From Oscheius onirici (lineage: Eukaryota; Nematoda; Chromadorea; Rhabditida; Rhabditidae): 64,000 bases of DNA. Location: assembly GCA_932521025.1 (NCBI GenBank), contig OW051470.1:10340501-10404500 (forward strand), read 5' to 3'. Numbering within the stretch: position 1 is the first letter of the stretch; the number at the start of each line of letters is the position of its first letter. Below the pieces are notes generated by a model. The model worked only from the letters and a program-made list of their open reading frames with translations. It was not told where the DNA came from and did not search any database. The position numbers were made by a program, and so were the translations under genes. Positions 23,190 through 34,854 of the stretch are shown here, piece after piece.

Positions 23190-24371
23190 CTAAAAAAAGT
23201 ACTCGTATTTTCCACGCGAAGGGTTGTAGCAGCCAGCAAACGAGTCGTTCATCCGGCGAAAAAATTGCCGAATGTCCTCCTGGTCGTGTACTGGTAAAGC
23301 TTCAATAGATGCCCTGTAGTAGTCCTTGAGGGAATGGATGAGATCATTTTGACGGAGACGTTCTAGAGATCTGAATTGGCGGGTATGACATAGAGGATTT
23401 TCTCTTACTGTTTTTCGATATCTGTTGCACTGTCCAGGATTCCTTTCAGAGCCTGTGGAGGCTCGTTCAGTTTTCTCCAGTTTTGCATTTCTGCTTTGGA
23501 AGAGTCAGGGAAACTGTCCAACTGAAATTTGAAAAGATTCTATCTCAATTTTTCTTTAACTCACCTCTTGACTGACAATGTTACTGATAACTTCCGCATT
23601 GTCCTCTTCTACTGCCTTCTCCAATTCAAATCTTGTTTCCAAAGGCAGTTTTTCAACAAGTTTCCGAACGCATCTTGGAGAGTCTGCATTGCACAAAACT
23701 GGGCCGTCTTCATTTTATTAAAATGAAAAACGGTTGCTTTACCTTTTCCATGCTGTCCCATAAGCCAGTTCTTGATCACTGCCCACAGCTTGGCCCAAAT
23801 GGTTTGTTTCAAAGTTTCAACGTGGTTTTTTTCCGCGAAATATTCCAGAACAGCCAGCTGGTCAATTGGTGGCATCAGAGGACTCAGCTGAGAGTTCCAG
23901 AGTCCACGAATTGTACCGTATATTGACGCGTTCTGTTGATATTTTCTTAGAAATTACTTCTAAAAACTTACATGATAGGCTTCCACAAGATCCAGATATT
24001 TTTGGAGATCGCCAGAGACTAGACTGGTCAAGTCGGTACTATTCAATTCCAGTTGTTCGATGGGTATTTCATTGGACTGTAAACTGAACTTTTGTCCCTC
24101 TCAGTTCTACCTTTTGCTTCTCCGAGATCATTCTCTTCAACTCTGCATAATTCCTCTGATGCAGATATTTGAGCAGACTCTCCGTCTCATTCTCTGGCAT
24201 ACTAATCAGTAGAACCATCAGGGGATAGTAGCTGTCAAAGAGCTTGTACTCTATCAATTCTTCTGTCCCATTATTAATCAACGTCTCGTTTCTCATTTCC
24301 GCATCGTAGACGATGTCCTGTGAAAATGAGGCAGAGAGAAATAATAAGGGGAGAAGAGCACGCAGAAACAT
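23190..24371 (-). CDS. Secreted nematode protein of unknown function
   Basis: The start MFLRALLPLLFLSASFSQ is a signal peptide and lies directly behind a TTTCAG acceptor, so it is probably trans-spliced. The mature protein is helical and charged, with several potential N-glycosylation sites (NET, NGT, NST). Later exons read IDQLAVLEYFAEKNHVETL, RCVRKLVEKLPLETRFELEK, and a last exon ending RQFFRRMNDSFAGCYNPSR and KYEYFF. Repeated helical segments of similar length hint at a DUF148/SXP-like fold, but I cannot confirm it. No enzyme motif is visible. Exon borders in the middle of the gene are approximate. Confidence 0.6.
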
Positions 24372-25418
24372 CTGAAATATTCGATTGTAGGAAAACAGAG
24401 GTGTCTTTTCAAGCATATGATTTTGCGGTCCTGTGACTTGATCGTGGGAGGATAATAGGCCCTTTTCTAATTATATCTGTGCCAGAGATCAAAAGTGCCA
24501 AAGAAGAGTTGAAAAACTGGGACAAACTGGTCTCCCTACGACACGAAAGTTTGAGTTTGAACGACTAGGTCGACGGCTAATTACCCTCCCATTTTCCGCG
24601 GTCAAATAAGTGTCAATGGAGGAGATCATGTAAGAAAAAGAAGGGGTAGGATATCACTCTCCCTGCTGATAGGGTCCCCGCGTGATTAACCCAGTTTGCA
24701 AAACGAAAGACGAACAACAACCAAGCCAGCCGTTCTGCCATCCCGAGACTGTTTATGAGTCAACTAATTGAACAGGTTTTTTTTGGCACTAGATGCACCA
24801 GTAACCCATTGTTAAATGTAGATCATGACCATGAACTATCGTCTGGTCGGACGAGAGATGGTCCAAAAAAGCGACGTCATTGTCCTCATAGTCACATAAG
24901 CCGACAATTGTTGGGTGCGAAATTGCCTGGCAGTTTTTGGAAAGAAATTTAAACCGGACTTAGCACTAAATGTAAGCTTGGATGGTGGCTTATTAGTTCA
25001 AACGATCTGAGGTAGTTCCGAAGAAAGACTCAAGATTTCTGGTCTTTTGGAATTGGCTTAGAGGCTGAAAATCTTTTGTAGCGAGTTGAGTGTTCCAAGG
25101 CCACAATTATATTCAGGGAACTTTTGAACGGAAGACCTTTGATTATCTGACAGGAAAAGAGAAGATTGCCGGGGCATGACTGCCGGTTCCGTTTTTCCCA
25201 CCGACTGTGTGTGTGACAGGCAACCGGAACACAAATAACCTCCGATACACGTGCGTGATCCTGGGAAAGTGGAATGGAAGTAATTGTAAGAGGAAGGAAT
25301 AGAAGAGAGATGGGCGAAAGTGTCTGGACAAATAGAGAAAGACCAATTGGAACGTACCAGTTTCTATAGGGTGACCAGTCTAAATGAAGGACAGACAGAT
25401 TCAACCTTTAAATTTCAG
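24372..25418. other. Intergenic region; first exon of dpy-19 should lie here but was not found
   Basis: The first dpy-19 exon I can read starts at 25419 in a phase needing one base from an upstream exon, and the N-terminal half of the first membrane helix is missing. A short 5' exon should be in this stretch or further upstream. No candidate with a start codon and a phase-1 donor convinced me. Confidence 0.4.
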
Positions 25419-28400
25419 CGATTGCTCTCAGCTACGTGCACAATCAACATCTTCACACACTCTTCGAAAATGATCGTCATTTTAGTCATCTGTCGGACTT
25501 TGAGAGGGAAATGGCGTTCCGCACTGAGATGGTAAGCCAACAGTCGTAAAGCTACCAGTTGAAAAGAGGCATTGTGTCCAACTGTATAAGCCTCTCTTAT
25601 AGCAAGAGGAAATAGCTTGGCAACCGCACCTGGATTGGCACTTTAAACCCGATTCGAAGGGTATAATTCGAGAAAAAAGGGGGGACTCTCGCCTAAATTA
25701 CTGCCCCCAGGTTGAGGCAGTCTCGGAAAACTGGCCCGGTAAGACTATTATCGAGAGGGCAGCCTGTTATGACTCTGTAGAGTCTGCGAGATCAGGCAAA
25801 AGGCGCGAAAGAGATTAAAGAAACAAGTTTCTCCTGATACGCGGGGGCTATGGTCATTTGTCACACTATTTTTTGTGCCCGCCAAACAAGTTCACGTTTT
25901 GCAGGGACTCTATTTCTCCTACTACAAGACTATCATCGGTGCTAAGACGTTTGGAGAAGGGCTTTATGAGATCACGCATGACAATGTGACAGAGTATGGA
26001 CACACCATCAACACTCTGAAGAGGTTCAATCTGTATCCAGAGGTATGTTTTGGACTGGATCTCGATCAATTTTCAGGTCTTCGTCTCATTTGTCTACCGC
26101 CAGTTCAAGTCCCTCGAAAAACAGTTTAAATGGAAGACACAGTCTTGTTTCCACATCAATCGTGGTGCTGGCCAAGAGCCGGTCGAGAGCTGCGAAGGAG
26201 CCGGAAACTCTCATTATTTCTACATCGATTACGCCTTCTTGGTCGTCTGTACCGTAGTCGGACTGCTCTTTCTTCTCGGAGCACTGATTTCCGACTCCAT
26301 TTTGGGAGGCATCATTACTGCAGCTGCCTTCTTCTTCAATCACGGTGAAGCCACCAGGGCTCAGTGGACTCCGCCTTTGAGAGAAACCTTTGGATTTCCT
26401 GCAATCTTGGCTCAGATTCTTGTCGCCACGTACATTTTGAAGTAAGCTAAAAGTTTGCCTGTGAAAGTTGCTTCAGGTTCCAGAAGAAGGGCCTCATATG
26501 GTCTATCCTTATGTCCTTCTTCGGGGTCTTGGCCATGCTGAGCTGGCAGTTTAGTCAATTGGCCTTTTTCACCCAAGTCGGATCGCTTTTCGTCTGCTAT
26601 ACATTTGACTACATCAACTTCAACTGTATGCTTACCTTAGCCGCCGGTCATCTTTTCGCATTTGTCGCCTCCTTTTTGCTTCTCTTCGGAAATGAGATGC
26701 TGCTGGCCGCAATGTACTTTCCCAGTATTTTAGCAATTCTTGTAGGTCACCTTTGGTACATGTAATATAGCCCTTCAGTTGATTCTTTTCCTGGAGCCTG
26801 GACTGAATAGAATCTCTTTCCGGCCAATCTATCTTCTACTGAACTGCATCATTTTCATCGGAACTACCATTGGATGCAAGCTTCTCATTGCCAAAGGATT
26901 CAGAATAGAGGACGATGTGAGTTTTGATAGTAAACTGTAAACAGGGAAGATCTGTTCAAAAAGAAGGGGGATTACAGTAAGATTTGAAGTCTTCCTTTCG
27001 AGAACCACTTAGTACGCAAAAGTTCACTCTTTCAGTCTTCTGTACTCGAAAACATCTTTGGTTCGAATTCTCTCGATTATTTCTTCTTTTGCTTTTTGAT
27101 GGACAGCCGCACTTTTTTCGCGTTTCTCTTTTCTTTTACGATTTCAGATATGAAAATCTTTTTAAACGCGAACGAGGTTTAGGCACCGATGTTCCGCATT
27201 TTGTTAACATGAACCACATCCATCCTCCATCCGAGATACTATATTGAATCTTCTTTTTCAAGTGGTTTTTGGGAGAGAAAAGAGTGGCTCTTTCCTGCTT
27301 CCAGAAGAACACTAACTTCCAAAATGTCAAAGTTTGGATGATTGGAGGACGAAGTAATGGTTCATTGGCACAAAATGCGGTCATAATGGCGCAATGTCTG
27401 GACATCATTTTAAAGATGCGAGAATAATTTAATAAAAAAGAAGTTTCTAAAGAGTGCGGAACTTCTTCTCCAGTTTCTCGGCCTGCTTGCGGTCTTCGGC
27501 TGAGCGAGGTCCCCAGAGGTCTGGATTGGGACGGAAGACCGGCTTCCAGTTCTTCGATCGGGCGTACTGCTCGAAGACGCGGCGAAGAGCCGTCACAGGG
27601 ATGATGGTGAGGATCACGAGTCCGAACATCACCGGCGGATCCGTCGGATACCTGAGCTTGACCTGGGTGACGTAGAGCACAATGACAAGGGAAATCTGTA
27701 ATAACTATTAGAAAGAAAAAGAAAAGTTGAACTTACGATGAGGAGGAGAGGAATGGCGAAGGCCCACATGCCGATGATTACCATTCTGGAGAAGTTGGCA
27801 AGCTTCTTCGACTCCATGTCCTGGCTTCTTTTGTTGGTCATCGTCATGATGTTGACGATGAGTCGCTTTCCTCCGTAGCACCAGCAGACTGTGAACAGTT
27901 CGGCCAGGATGATGCAGACCGTCATAAGCGGGTAGATGAGGTTTTCCAGGCTGAGCATAATCTCCAGACCATCTTGCGAGACGAACAGGAACGTCAGTCC
28001 GTAGGAGATGCAGATGACGAGGTGGAAGAACATCCTGCGGCCGAGACGGTTAGCGTAGACCGGGTAGACCTCTGTGATCGTTGAGACGATGATCTCGGCT
28101 CTGACCACCTTGTTCATCACAGACAGCAGGATACCTGAATGGGGTATTATCGAACCGAAAAGAGTCTTGACAAAAAACAGTGATAGAGACATAGGAAAAG
28201 AGACAGACACAAGCTCCAGCCATTCTGCTCTTTCCAGTTTCTCTTCGATTCTCCCACTTTCAACTGACGATAACATCCTTCTTCCGATATACAGCAAGAC
28301 CTTCCTGCACATTTTTAGACTCCTTCGCGTTCCTTTCCCATTTGGGCATGGCTAACGGCGTTGAGGACGTTCAGTGTATTGATTCATCCATATTGCTCCT

Positions 28401-31400
28401 CTCTCAAAGTCAGAAACTGACCGATAAACAAACACAGGACACAAATTAGAAATGATTGAAAAGAAGCGTACCCATGGATGAGAAGAGTCCGATCATGAAG
28501 GGTTCGTATTGCTTCAGCTGCTTCAGAGCCTGCATGAAGAGTGTCGTGTGGACCAGTCGATGACCCGTCCTGTAGAAGTAGATGTCCTTCTGGCCATGAT
28601 TCGCTTCATTGTAGAGGTCCTGATCTCCGTTCACAAGTCCCAGTATGTAAGAGTCGAGGAACATCGAATGACCGACGGTGTAGAGGAGCGGGAGGAGGCT
28701 GGTGACGACGACAATAATGACACAATCCATGGCCGGCGCATTCCGGAACTGGTACTGGGAACCGAGATAGACCAGGCCGCCCTGACCGATCCGAAGAGAC
28801 AGGAGGACCTGTATTCAATAGATTTCGAGAATGGACAAAACTTACACAAATGACGGCGTTGGCGATAATCAGATGGGTGTCCGTGTATTTTGCACTGCGG
28901 AGAATGTCGAAGAAGGCAAATTCCGGAGGAGAGACGAAAAAGAAGACGTAGATGAAGAAGATGAGGACGGCCAGTGTGAAGATGATCGTGAAGCGGGCCA
29001 AGTTGGAGACGACCTTTTTTCCAGCCAGACAAAGACCATATACGAGCATCCAGGCCAAGAACATATTGCTAAAGAGTCTTCAATATAAGGAAACGAGTAA
29101 AGACTTACATGATGTAATCGTCGGTGGGCCAGGTGATGTAATCCAGGTATACATTGTCGATCTGAATGTTCCAGAGAAGGAATTGTCCCATCGACTCTCT
29201 TTTGAGCCATTTGGCAAAGTTGACTTGTCCAATTTCTTTGAGATTCCAGTATTCGATGTTGTCGGGGATTCCGTAGAGCAGTTCCGACTGGTAGCAGAAC
29301 GTTCCAATGGACTTGTACTCGTGGCCGAGCTCTTTGATCTCGTCCCAGCTCATGTCCTTGTACTGCTTCTGCAGCCTCTCGCAGCTGTGGTAGATCTCAC
29401 GACAGTCGACGTCGTTGTAGTCGTTGTGGCAGCTGTGCCAAGGATGGGCGTTCGTGAAAATGTTGGCGGCGTTGGAGAAGAAAGCCAGGAAGTAGTGCAT
29501 CATCGAGTGGTCCGTGATCATGATGAAGAAGTTGAGCAGCAGACCCACCACTCCGATTCCTGCCATGGCTGGAGCCATCTGCTTGAAGACGCTGTAGGCG
29601 TTGTAGGAGGTGAACTGTCCCAAAGCCAGTTCCATGTAGAGCAGAGGGAAGCCGATGAAGACCATGGCGAAGATGTAGGCGACTGTGAACCAGATTCCGT
29701 ACTTGTCGAACTGGTGCATGTAGTAGATAATAGAGTCATAGCCGAGCAGAAAGGCCAAGATGACGTAGTAGCTGCCGGCCTTGCTGTCCCAGAGATGGCG
29801 TCGAGGCATCAGACGCGACAGCTTCATCAGCTGCAACTCCTCGATGGCCTCCTGGTCCTCTTCCGTCTGTAAAATCATGACGTCTTCCGAGATGTCCGAG
29901 TCCTCTTCTTCATCTTCAATCTTCTTGTTGCTCTCGACCATCTCTTTGTACGGCGTCGAAGTCAGCGTGGAGAGGTCCGGGCTCTTGACGCCACTCTTCA
30001 TTGACGAGGCAACTGTCGTCGACACTGAAAACAGAGTAAATGAAAAAATGAAAGGTGACAGAGACTGACAGTTAGGGTAGCAGCATTCGGTAGAAATTTT
30101 TTGGTAGAAAGGAGGGACAGTACGGACAACAGAAGACAGAATACAAGAGGGTTAGAGAAGGAAAGGGAGCAACTGGAGAGAGACTAGTGTTGGGTAGATA
30201 TTTTGGACAGAAAAGACAGAAGATTGCTTACTTTATGTGGAGACGACTTCTTTCGAAGGGCGCTGTCTGACGAATACCTTTGGAATCGAAAGCCCAACTT
30301 ATTGTTAGATCTTTAACTTGTGAGTACTTTCCAAAAAAGTTGTTTTTAAATTAAAGATTTTTTTAATTTGGACATGGAATTGGCTTTTGCGCTCAATGAG
30401 CGGCAATGAAACGCCATTTAGTCATATGCGAAAAAGTAGCAAAACGCGGTATTTTTTGCTCCTTTTTCTCCTGTCTGGCTGTCAATTCTGAACTCGGTTA
30501 TCTGGCCAGTTGTCCTATCGATCGCAACAACAAACTTAATTTCGCATCAGTCCATGGAGTGAAAAGACACCCCCGCGAGCGAAAGATCCACAAGGCAGGA
30601 TCGAGCTTTAGATCGTCTCGTTCAATCTCTCTCACACATCTCTTCAGCAATGAAGAAGACAGGCAGATCGGGAGCGGTCGTAAACCGACCGCATAGGAAA
30701 ATCGGAACGCATGACCGGAATCAGAAAAATTCTGATTCCTGTGGCGAAAGCCGATTTTTGGTTATACTTCGGCTGGCTATCTAAACTATCTAAAGCGCAA
30801 TGGTGTATGTCGTCGTGGACTCTGTTTGGATGTTTGTTTGTGTGGTTGTTTGTTTCTCCGGAACCTGAAATTTTGGTGTATTGTTAAGAGTCGCCGCTGT
30901 TACCCAGACGACCCGGGTTCGACTCCTCTCCTCGACAAATGTTTTGCAAAATGATTTTGAGTAGGAAATAGAGTCAGGGCAACCGCTAGGGGATCAGAAG
31001 GGACCGTTTGATCTAACTAGGGAAGGGATCAGAAGAGATCGGTTGACTGGGGAAGAGAGCAGAAGACATCGGTTTTTTAAAATCCGCTTTGATTCACAAA
31101 ATGTTCTCTTTCTTGAACTGACTTTAAAGGCGACGAAGTCGCCAAAGGCGGCTGGTCCCCTATATTACCCGATATTTAATTGGTTGGGTTCTGTTCGAAC
31201 ACTTCCCTTGTCAGCCCAAAAAATTTGGTGATCAAGGTGATCAACTTTTGCATGCTAAGTCTCGAATTGAAAAGCTTACGATAATCCCTCTTCTTTTTTG
31301 GACAGTCCATAACAATCGTTGCCCTTTCAGGCCCACATCATTGACATTCTCCGCTCTAAATTTACCGATTTTGCCAACTTCCACACAAGACTCTATACTT

Positions 31401-32660
31401 GTTCTGCCGAATTCGACTTTCTGAAGTTTGAAGTTGTCCAAAAGCTGACAGCAACCTTTCTCATTCCCACCACTCTCTTGGCCGTCCTTTTATTCATCTG
31501 CTACTTTTTCAAGATGGAAATGTCGAACATTTTGTGGAGAAGGGAAGAAAAGGGAGCTGAACACGCTGATGTAAGTGAACCAAGTTTTAAAAGACCTTGG
31601 GAGTTCAGGCTTTCTACAACGTTGTCCAGATGATCTGCTATACCGTAATGGCCTGTCTAATCATGAGACTGAAACTTTTCATGACTCCGCATCTCTGTGT
31701 GATATCTGCTCTCGTTGCCAGTCGATCGGTAGGTTTTCGGATTGAATTGGAAGAAAACGGGTTAGGAACTTTTCTTAGAAATTTTTTTTCTAGAATATTC
31801 TAGAACGAATTTTTCGTGAATCAAATTTTCAGCTGTTTTTGTACATTTTTGACGCTTCGTTATATGTTTCTGGTGTAGTTTTTCACGCTGAGTCGATTGA
31901 ACATAACTAAAAATCAATAAAATGAGTGGAACACGCTGAAAAAAAATGCAAAAATAGATTTGAGCAGATGGGTCTCGACACGAATTATACTGAAATTTTT
32001 CTAAGAAAAGTCCCTAACCCAAGAAAACTATGTTCAGTTGGTCGAGAGGATAGGAATAAGATTCGACTGGAGGATTCACACTGGACTTGTGGTGGTGATC
32101 TTGGCCATTATGGCTAATGAGGGGAAGAGCAATTTGGATAAGCAGTTGGCTGTCAGAGGAGAGTACAGTAATCCCGAGCAAGAACACCTATTCAATTGGA
32201 TTATTCACAATACGCCGAAGAGTAGAAACAGATGCAGAGAGTTTACTGTTCTATTTCAGAAGCCGTTTTTGCTGGAACCATGCCCGTCATGGCAAATGTC
32301 AAACTGTCCACAGGGAGACCAATCGTCAACCATCCCCACTACGAAGATGTCGGGATCCGCGAGAGGACTCTGAAAGTCTATTCAATGTTCAGTAGAAAGC
32401 CTGTCAAGGAAGTGCACAGGACGATGAAGAGCATGGGCGTCGATTACTTCATCTTCCAAATGTTTAACTGTGCTCCATCTCCACAGCGCCCAGAATGTGC
32501 CTACAGGGGAATGTGGGACGAACAGGATCCAAAAAATAGGAATCGTCCAGCCCTGTGTGATCTCTATCATCAGTCCATTTCCCAGTCTAGTCCGAAGGTG
32601 ATAGAACCTTTTAAGGTAGTTTACAACCCTCGCAACAACTATATAGTCCTAAAGGTGTGA
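25419..32660 (+). CDS. dpy-19: DPY-19 protein C-mannosyltransferase (N-terminus not found)
   Basis: This multi-pass ER membrane enzyme adds C-linked mannose to tryptophans, for example in thrombospondin repeats. Exons read: 25419-25531 ([15 protein letters not shown], then AFRTEM), 25905-26042 ([20 protein letters not shown]), 26077-26441 ([37 protein letters not shown]), 26476-26741, 26779-26916, 31331-31570 ([18 protein letters not shown]), 31609-31728, a block from 32038, and a last block ending in the stop at 32658-32660. That block contains [16 protein letters not shown] and [11 protein letters not shown], strongly conserved in DPY19 proteins. The intron 26917-31330 holds an antisense SLC6-like gene. 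A 38-nt intron near 32222 joins the last two blocks. Poly(A) signal AATAAA is at 32714-32719. Confidence 0.88.
27447..30001 (-). CDS. Divergent SLC6 (SNF) family transporter nested in a dpy-19 intron
   Basis: The SLC6 fold is visible. An acidic cytoplasmic N-terminus precedes membrane segments with [20 protein letters not shown], a large extracellular loop with four cysteines, the [14 protein letters not shown] block (TM6 region) and a C-terminal tail [15 protein letters not shown]. The first helix, however, reads [20 protein letters not shown] instead of the usual GxGNxWRFP, so the sodium/substrate site looks lost and this may be a non-transporting relative. The ATG at 30001 was chosen because an acceptor (TTTTCAG) lies 22 nt upstream in the same exon. 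The stop is at 27447. The whole gene lies in antisense within the 4.4-kb dpy-19 intron. Confidence 0.85.
30240..31330. other. Remainder of the dpy-19 host intron
   Basis: No gene was recognised. Around 30895-30935 there is a short tRNA-like B-box (GGGTTCGACTCC) without a complete cloverleaf, probably a decayed tRNA-derived repeat. The open stretch 30406-30696 has no family resemblance. Confidence 0.35.
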
Positions 32661-32730
32661 TCTTTTCAGAGCTTTTCAAAGATTTATGGGTATTTTTGAC
32701 GGCAATACATGTCAATAAAGTATTCTTCTC

Positions 32731-34184
32731 TTAGAAATCGTCTGGAAAGGGCATTCTTTTCTGAAAGACAGTCTTTCTTACTTCCTCACGTTTTTTATTG
32801 TTTTCAGCTCGGCCAATTTCATAAGAGTACGGCCAAAATGAGCTCGCTGTCTGCTCGGATTACTGTAGATGCATTCCTGGAGGGCAGAAGTGTACACTTC
32901 TTGGGTTGCTTGTATCTCGGCCATGTTTTCCAGCCCCGGTCGTTCTGGACAAAAATAGGTTTTTTTTTGTCTTTTATACCTGAAAATGCCGCAATTCCCA
33001 TCAAGAGACAGACCTCTCGAATGTCCGGCTTCAGTCGACAAAAACTTCTACAGAACTCGAAAACAGCACTGGCATTCGTATTCGGATTTGTGATGGCATA
33101 CTGATCTTTTGAGAATCTAAAAAGGTTGAGAACTACAAACGGATCTCTGACCTGAACGGCTGACAATCACTGCCAAATACCATAGTGTCAGTAACGAGAT
33201 CGAAACGGTATGCTGTCCTCAGTAGTAGAAGATCGACCATCGAGTACTGAAGGTTTCGTTTGGCTTCATTATTCATCAAATTACCCTCTGAACTGTTCTC
33301 TGATCATTTTCCGAAAGATGGGCATAGCCTGGGAGGCCTTTGATAAAGGCATGAATCAGCTGTCCTTCCAGGATCGTAATCTCGGCAAAGAGTTGGAAAA
33401 GCTGCTCTGGTGAACTTATACTGGAAGTCTGTAAGGAAATCTTGGACCAAGAAATAGACAGAGAAAATCTTACAGTAAGGGACAAAAGAGCCTCTTCTGA
33501 AGGTGTATCATTCTGCTCGAAAAGATACGTCACCCTCGAAATTAGAGCTACAGCTTCCGTACTCATTTGCTCATCGGTTAGGGTTCTCTGAACATCTTTG
33601 TATTCAAATTCATAATAACGCTGTAACCTTTCTTCGTTTCTCCGTCAGTTTCTCTTCAGTCTTTGACTCTTTTTTGTTCTTCGCCTCTCTCTTAATTCGG
33701 CATTGTTCTTCGGGAATGACTACTGCAAAAAAAACGATGATCTTTTAGATTCTCCACTCACAATCTGATCGCATCCCATTGGTAAGGCATTTCTGTAGAC
33801 GACAGTATTGACATTTCCGTCTCATGTACATGTCAATGGTACATCGCTGGTTATAGTGACAGTTATAGTAGATGTTTCGATGGATCGACCGGCGAAAGAA
33901 GCCTTTGCATCTGTAAAAAGTTCGTTCAGTCTCCGTCTTTCATACCCTTCACAGCTGAGAGCATTATAATGATAACCGGAAGCCTTGTCTCCACAGACCA
34001 CACAAACTTCCGATACGAGATTGTTTCTCGCGTTTCGTGACTTCTTGAACGGCTGTGTCTGAAAACAGTTTTGACAATTTGTTGGCTGTTTTCCAGTCAT
34101 CGCGCCGATCAACCTTGAGTCTTTTCGGTAAAAGTTTCGCCTTGAAATCATGTGATCCAAGAAACTTACTGAAGTTTCTTCCAT
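32731..34184 (-). CDS. Nuclear hormone receptor, EcR/NR1H-like
   Basis: This is a ligand-regulated transcription factor. The short N-terminus MEETS joins [15 protein letters not shown], then the DNA-binding domain: [56 protein letters not shown]. The hinge [14 protein letters not shown] and the ligand-binding domain follow: [59 protein letters not shown] and [27 protein letters not shown]-like, KGLP and DRPGLE are typical of ecdysone receptors and other NR1H members. The C-terminal AF-2 helix is short. If a 29-nt intron is removed near 32750-32780 it reads [11 protein letters not shown] and stops at 32731; without it the stop is at 32778. Either way AF-2 is degenerate. A 5' exon above 34184 is possible. 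Confidence 0.82.
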
Positions 34185-34854
34185 TTCCGAAGAGAGGCTG
34201 GAAGAGTGAGCTAAAAAACAACATCCCTATAAATTTAGGTTAAAAAGTCATACGTTCTGTCCTGTGAGCATTCGGCATTTGTCTGGGAGAAGCGACTCGA
34301 TCTTCTAGATCGTAATAGGTGATCGTGGCTGTCGTTGGCCGCATTTAGGAGAAAAGAAGGAAAACAACAAATTTTGGATGACTGGTATAGGCACGTCTTT
34401 GTATGTTGGCCTTGAGCAGCCTGGCCCAGCGCGCAGCCAAGCACCGCTCACGAGAAAGAGAGGGAGGCGAAAAAACGAACCATCAATCACGATTATATGC
34501 CAAGCAATTTCATGTCAGAAAGAAATTGGTCAAAAGAAACATGTCAGACGATATATGAACGAAGTATGTGGTTGAATAAAGACCTTGGAGACGAAGAAGA
34601 ATGTCTGGACGACCAGAAATCAAATGGAGAGATGATTTTGTGGGAGACGTCTGAACGAGAGTTGGTGATCACTGGAGAAGCAGCATGTCGCGACATGTAG
34701 CAAATATATGGTAATTGTGAATGAAACTAATTTCAAATAGCTGTTTTATGTCTCCCTACCTCGCTCACACCCCCTATAAGATAATAGTTGGAACGTTTAC
34801 TGTACACACGATTGATTAGTTGAGATCATTGTAGGAACTGGTCATGTTAATCTT
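34185..34854. other. Region between nuclear receptor and anion exporter genes
   Basis: No gene was recognised with confidence. Part is probably the 5' region of the nuclear receptor: an acceptor-like TTTTTTAG on the minus strand precedes its first exon. Confidence 0.35.

Noticed and set aside
25030-25404. 124-codon minus-strand frame upstream of dpy-19
   Set aside because: It has no splice or start context, no recognisable domain, and overlaps the expected 5' part of dpy-19.
28952-29872. 306-codon open frame on the plus strand
   Set aside because: It is the antisense of the first large exon of the SLC6-like gene; composition is Val/Leu/Glu-rich as expected for a mirror frame, with no splice or start context.
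30895-30935. Possible tRNA gene
   Set aside because: Only a B-box-like GGGTTCGACTCC is present; acceptor and anticodon stems do not form.
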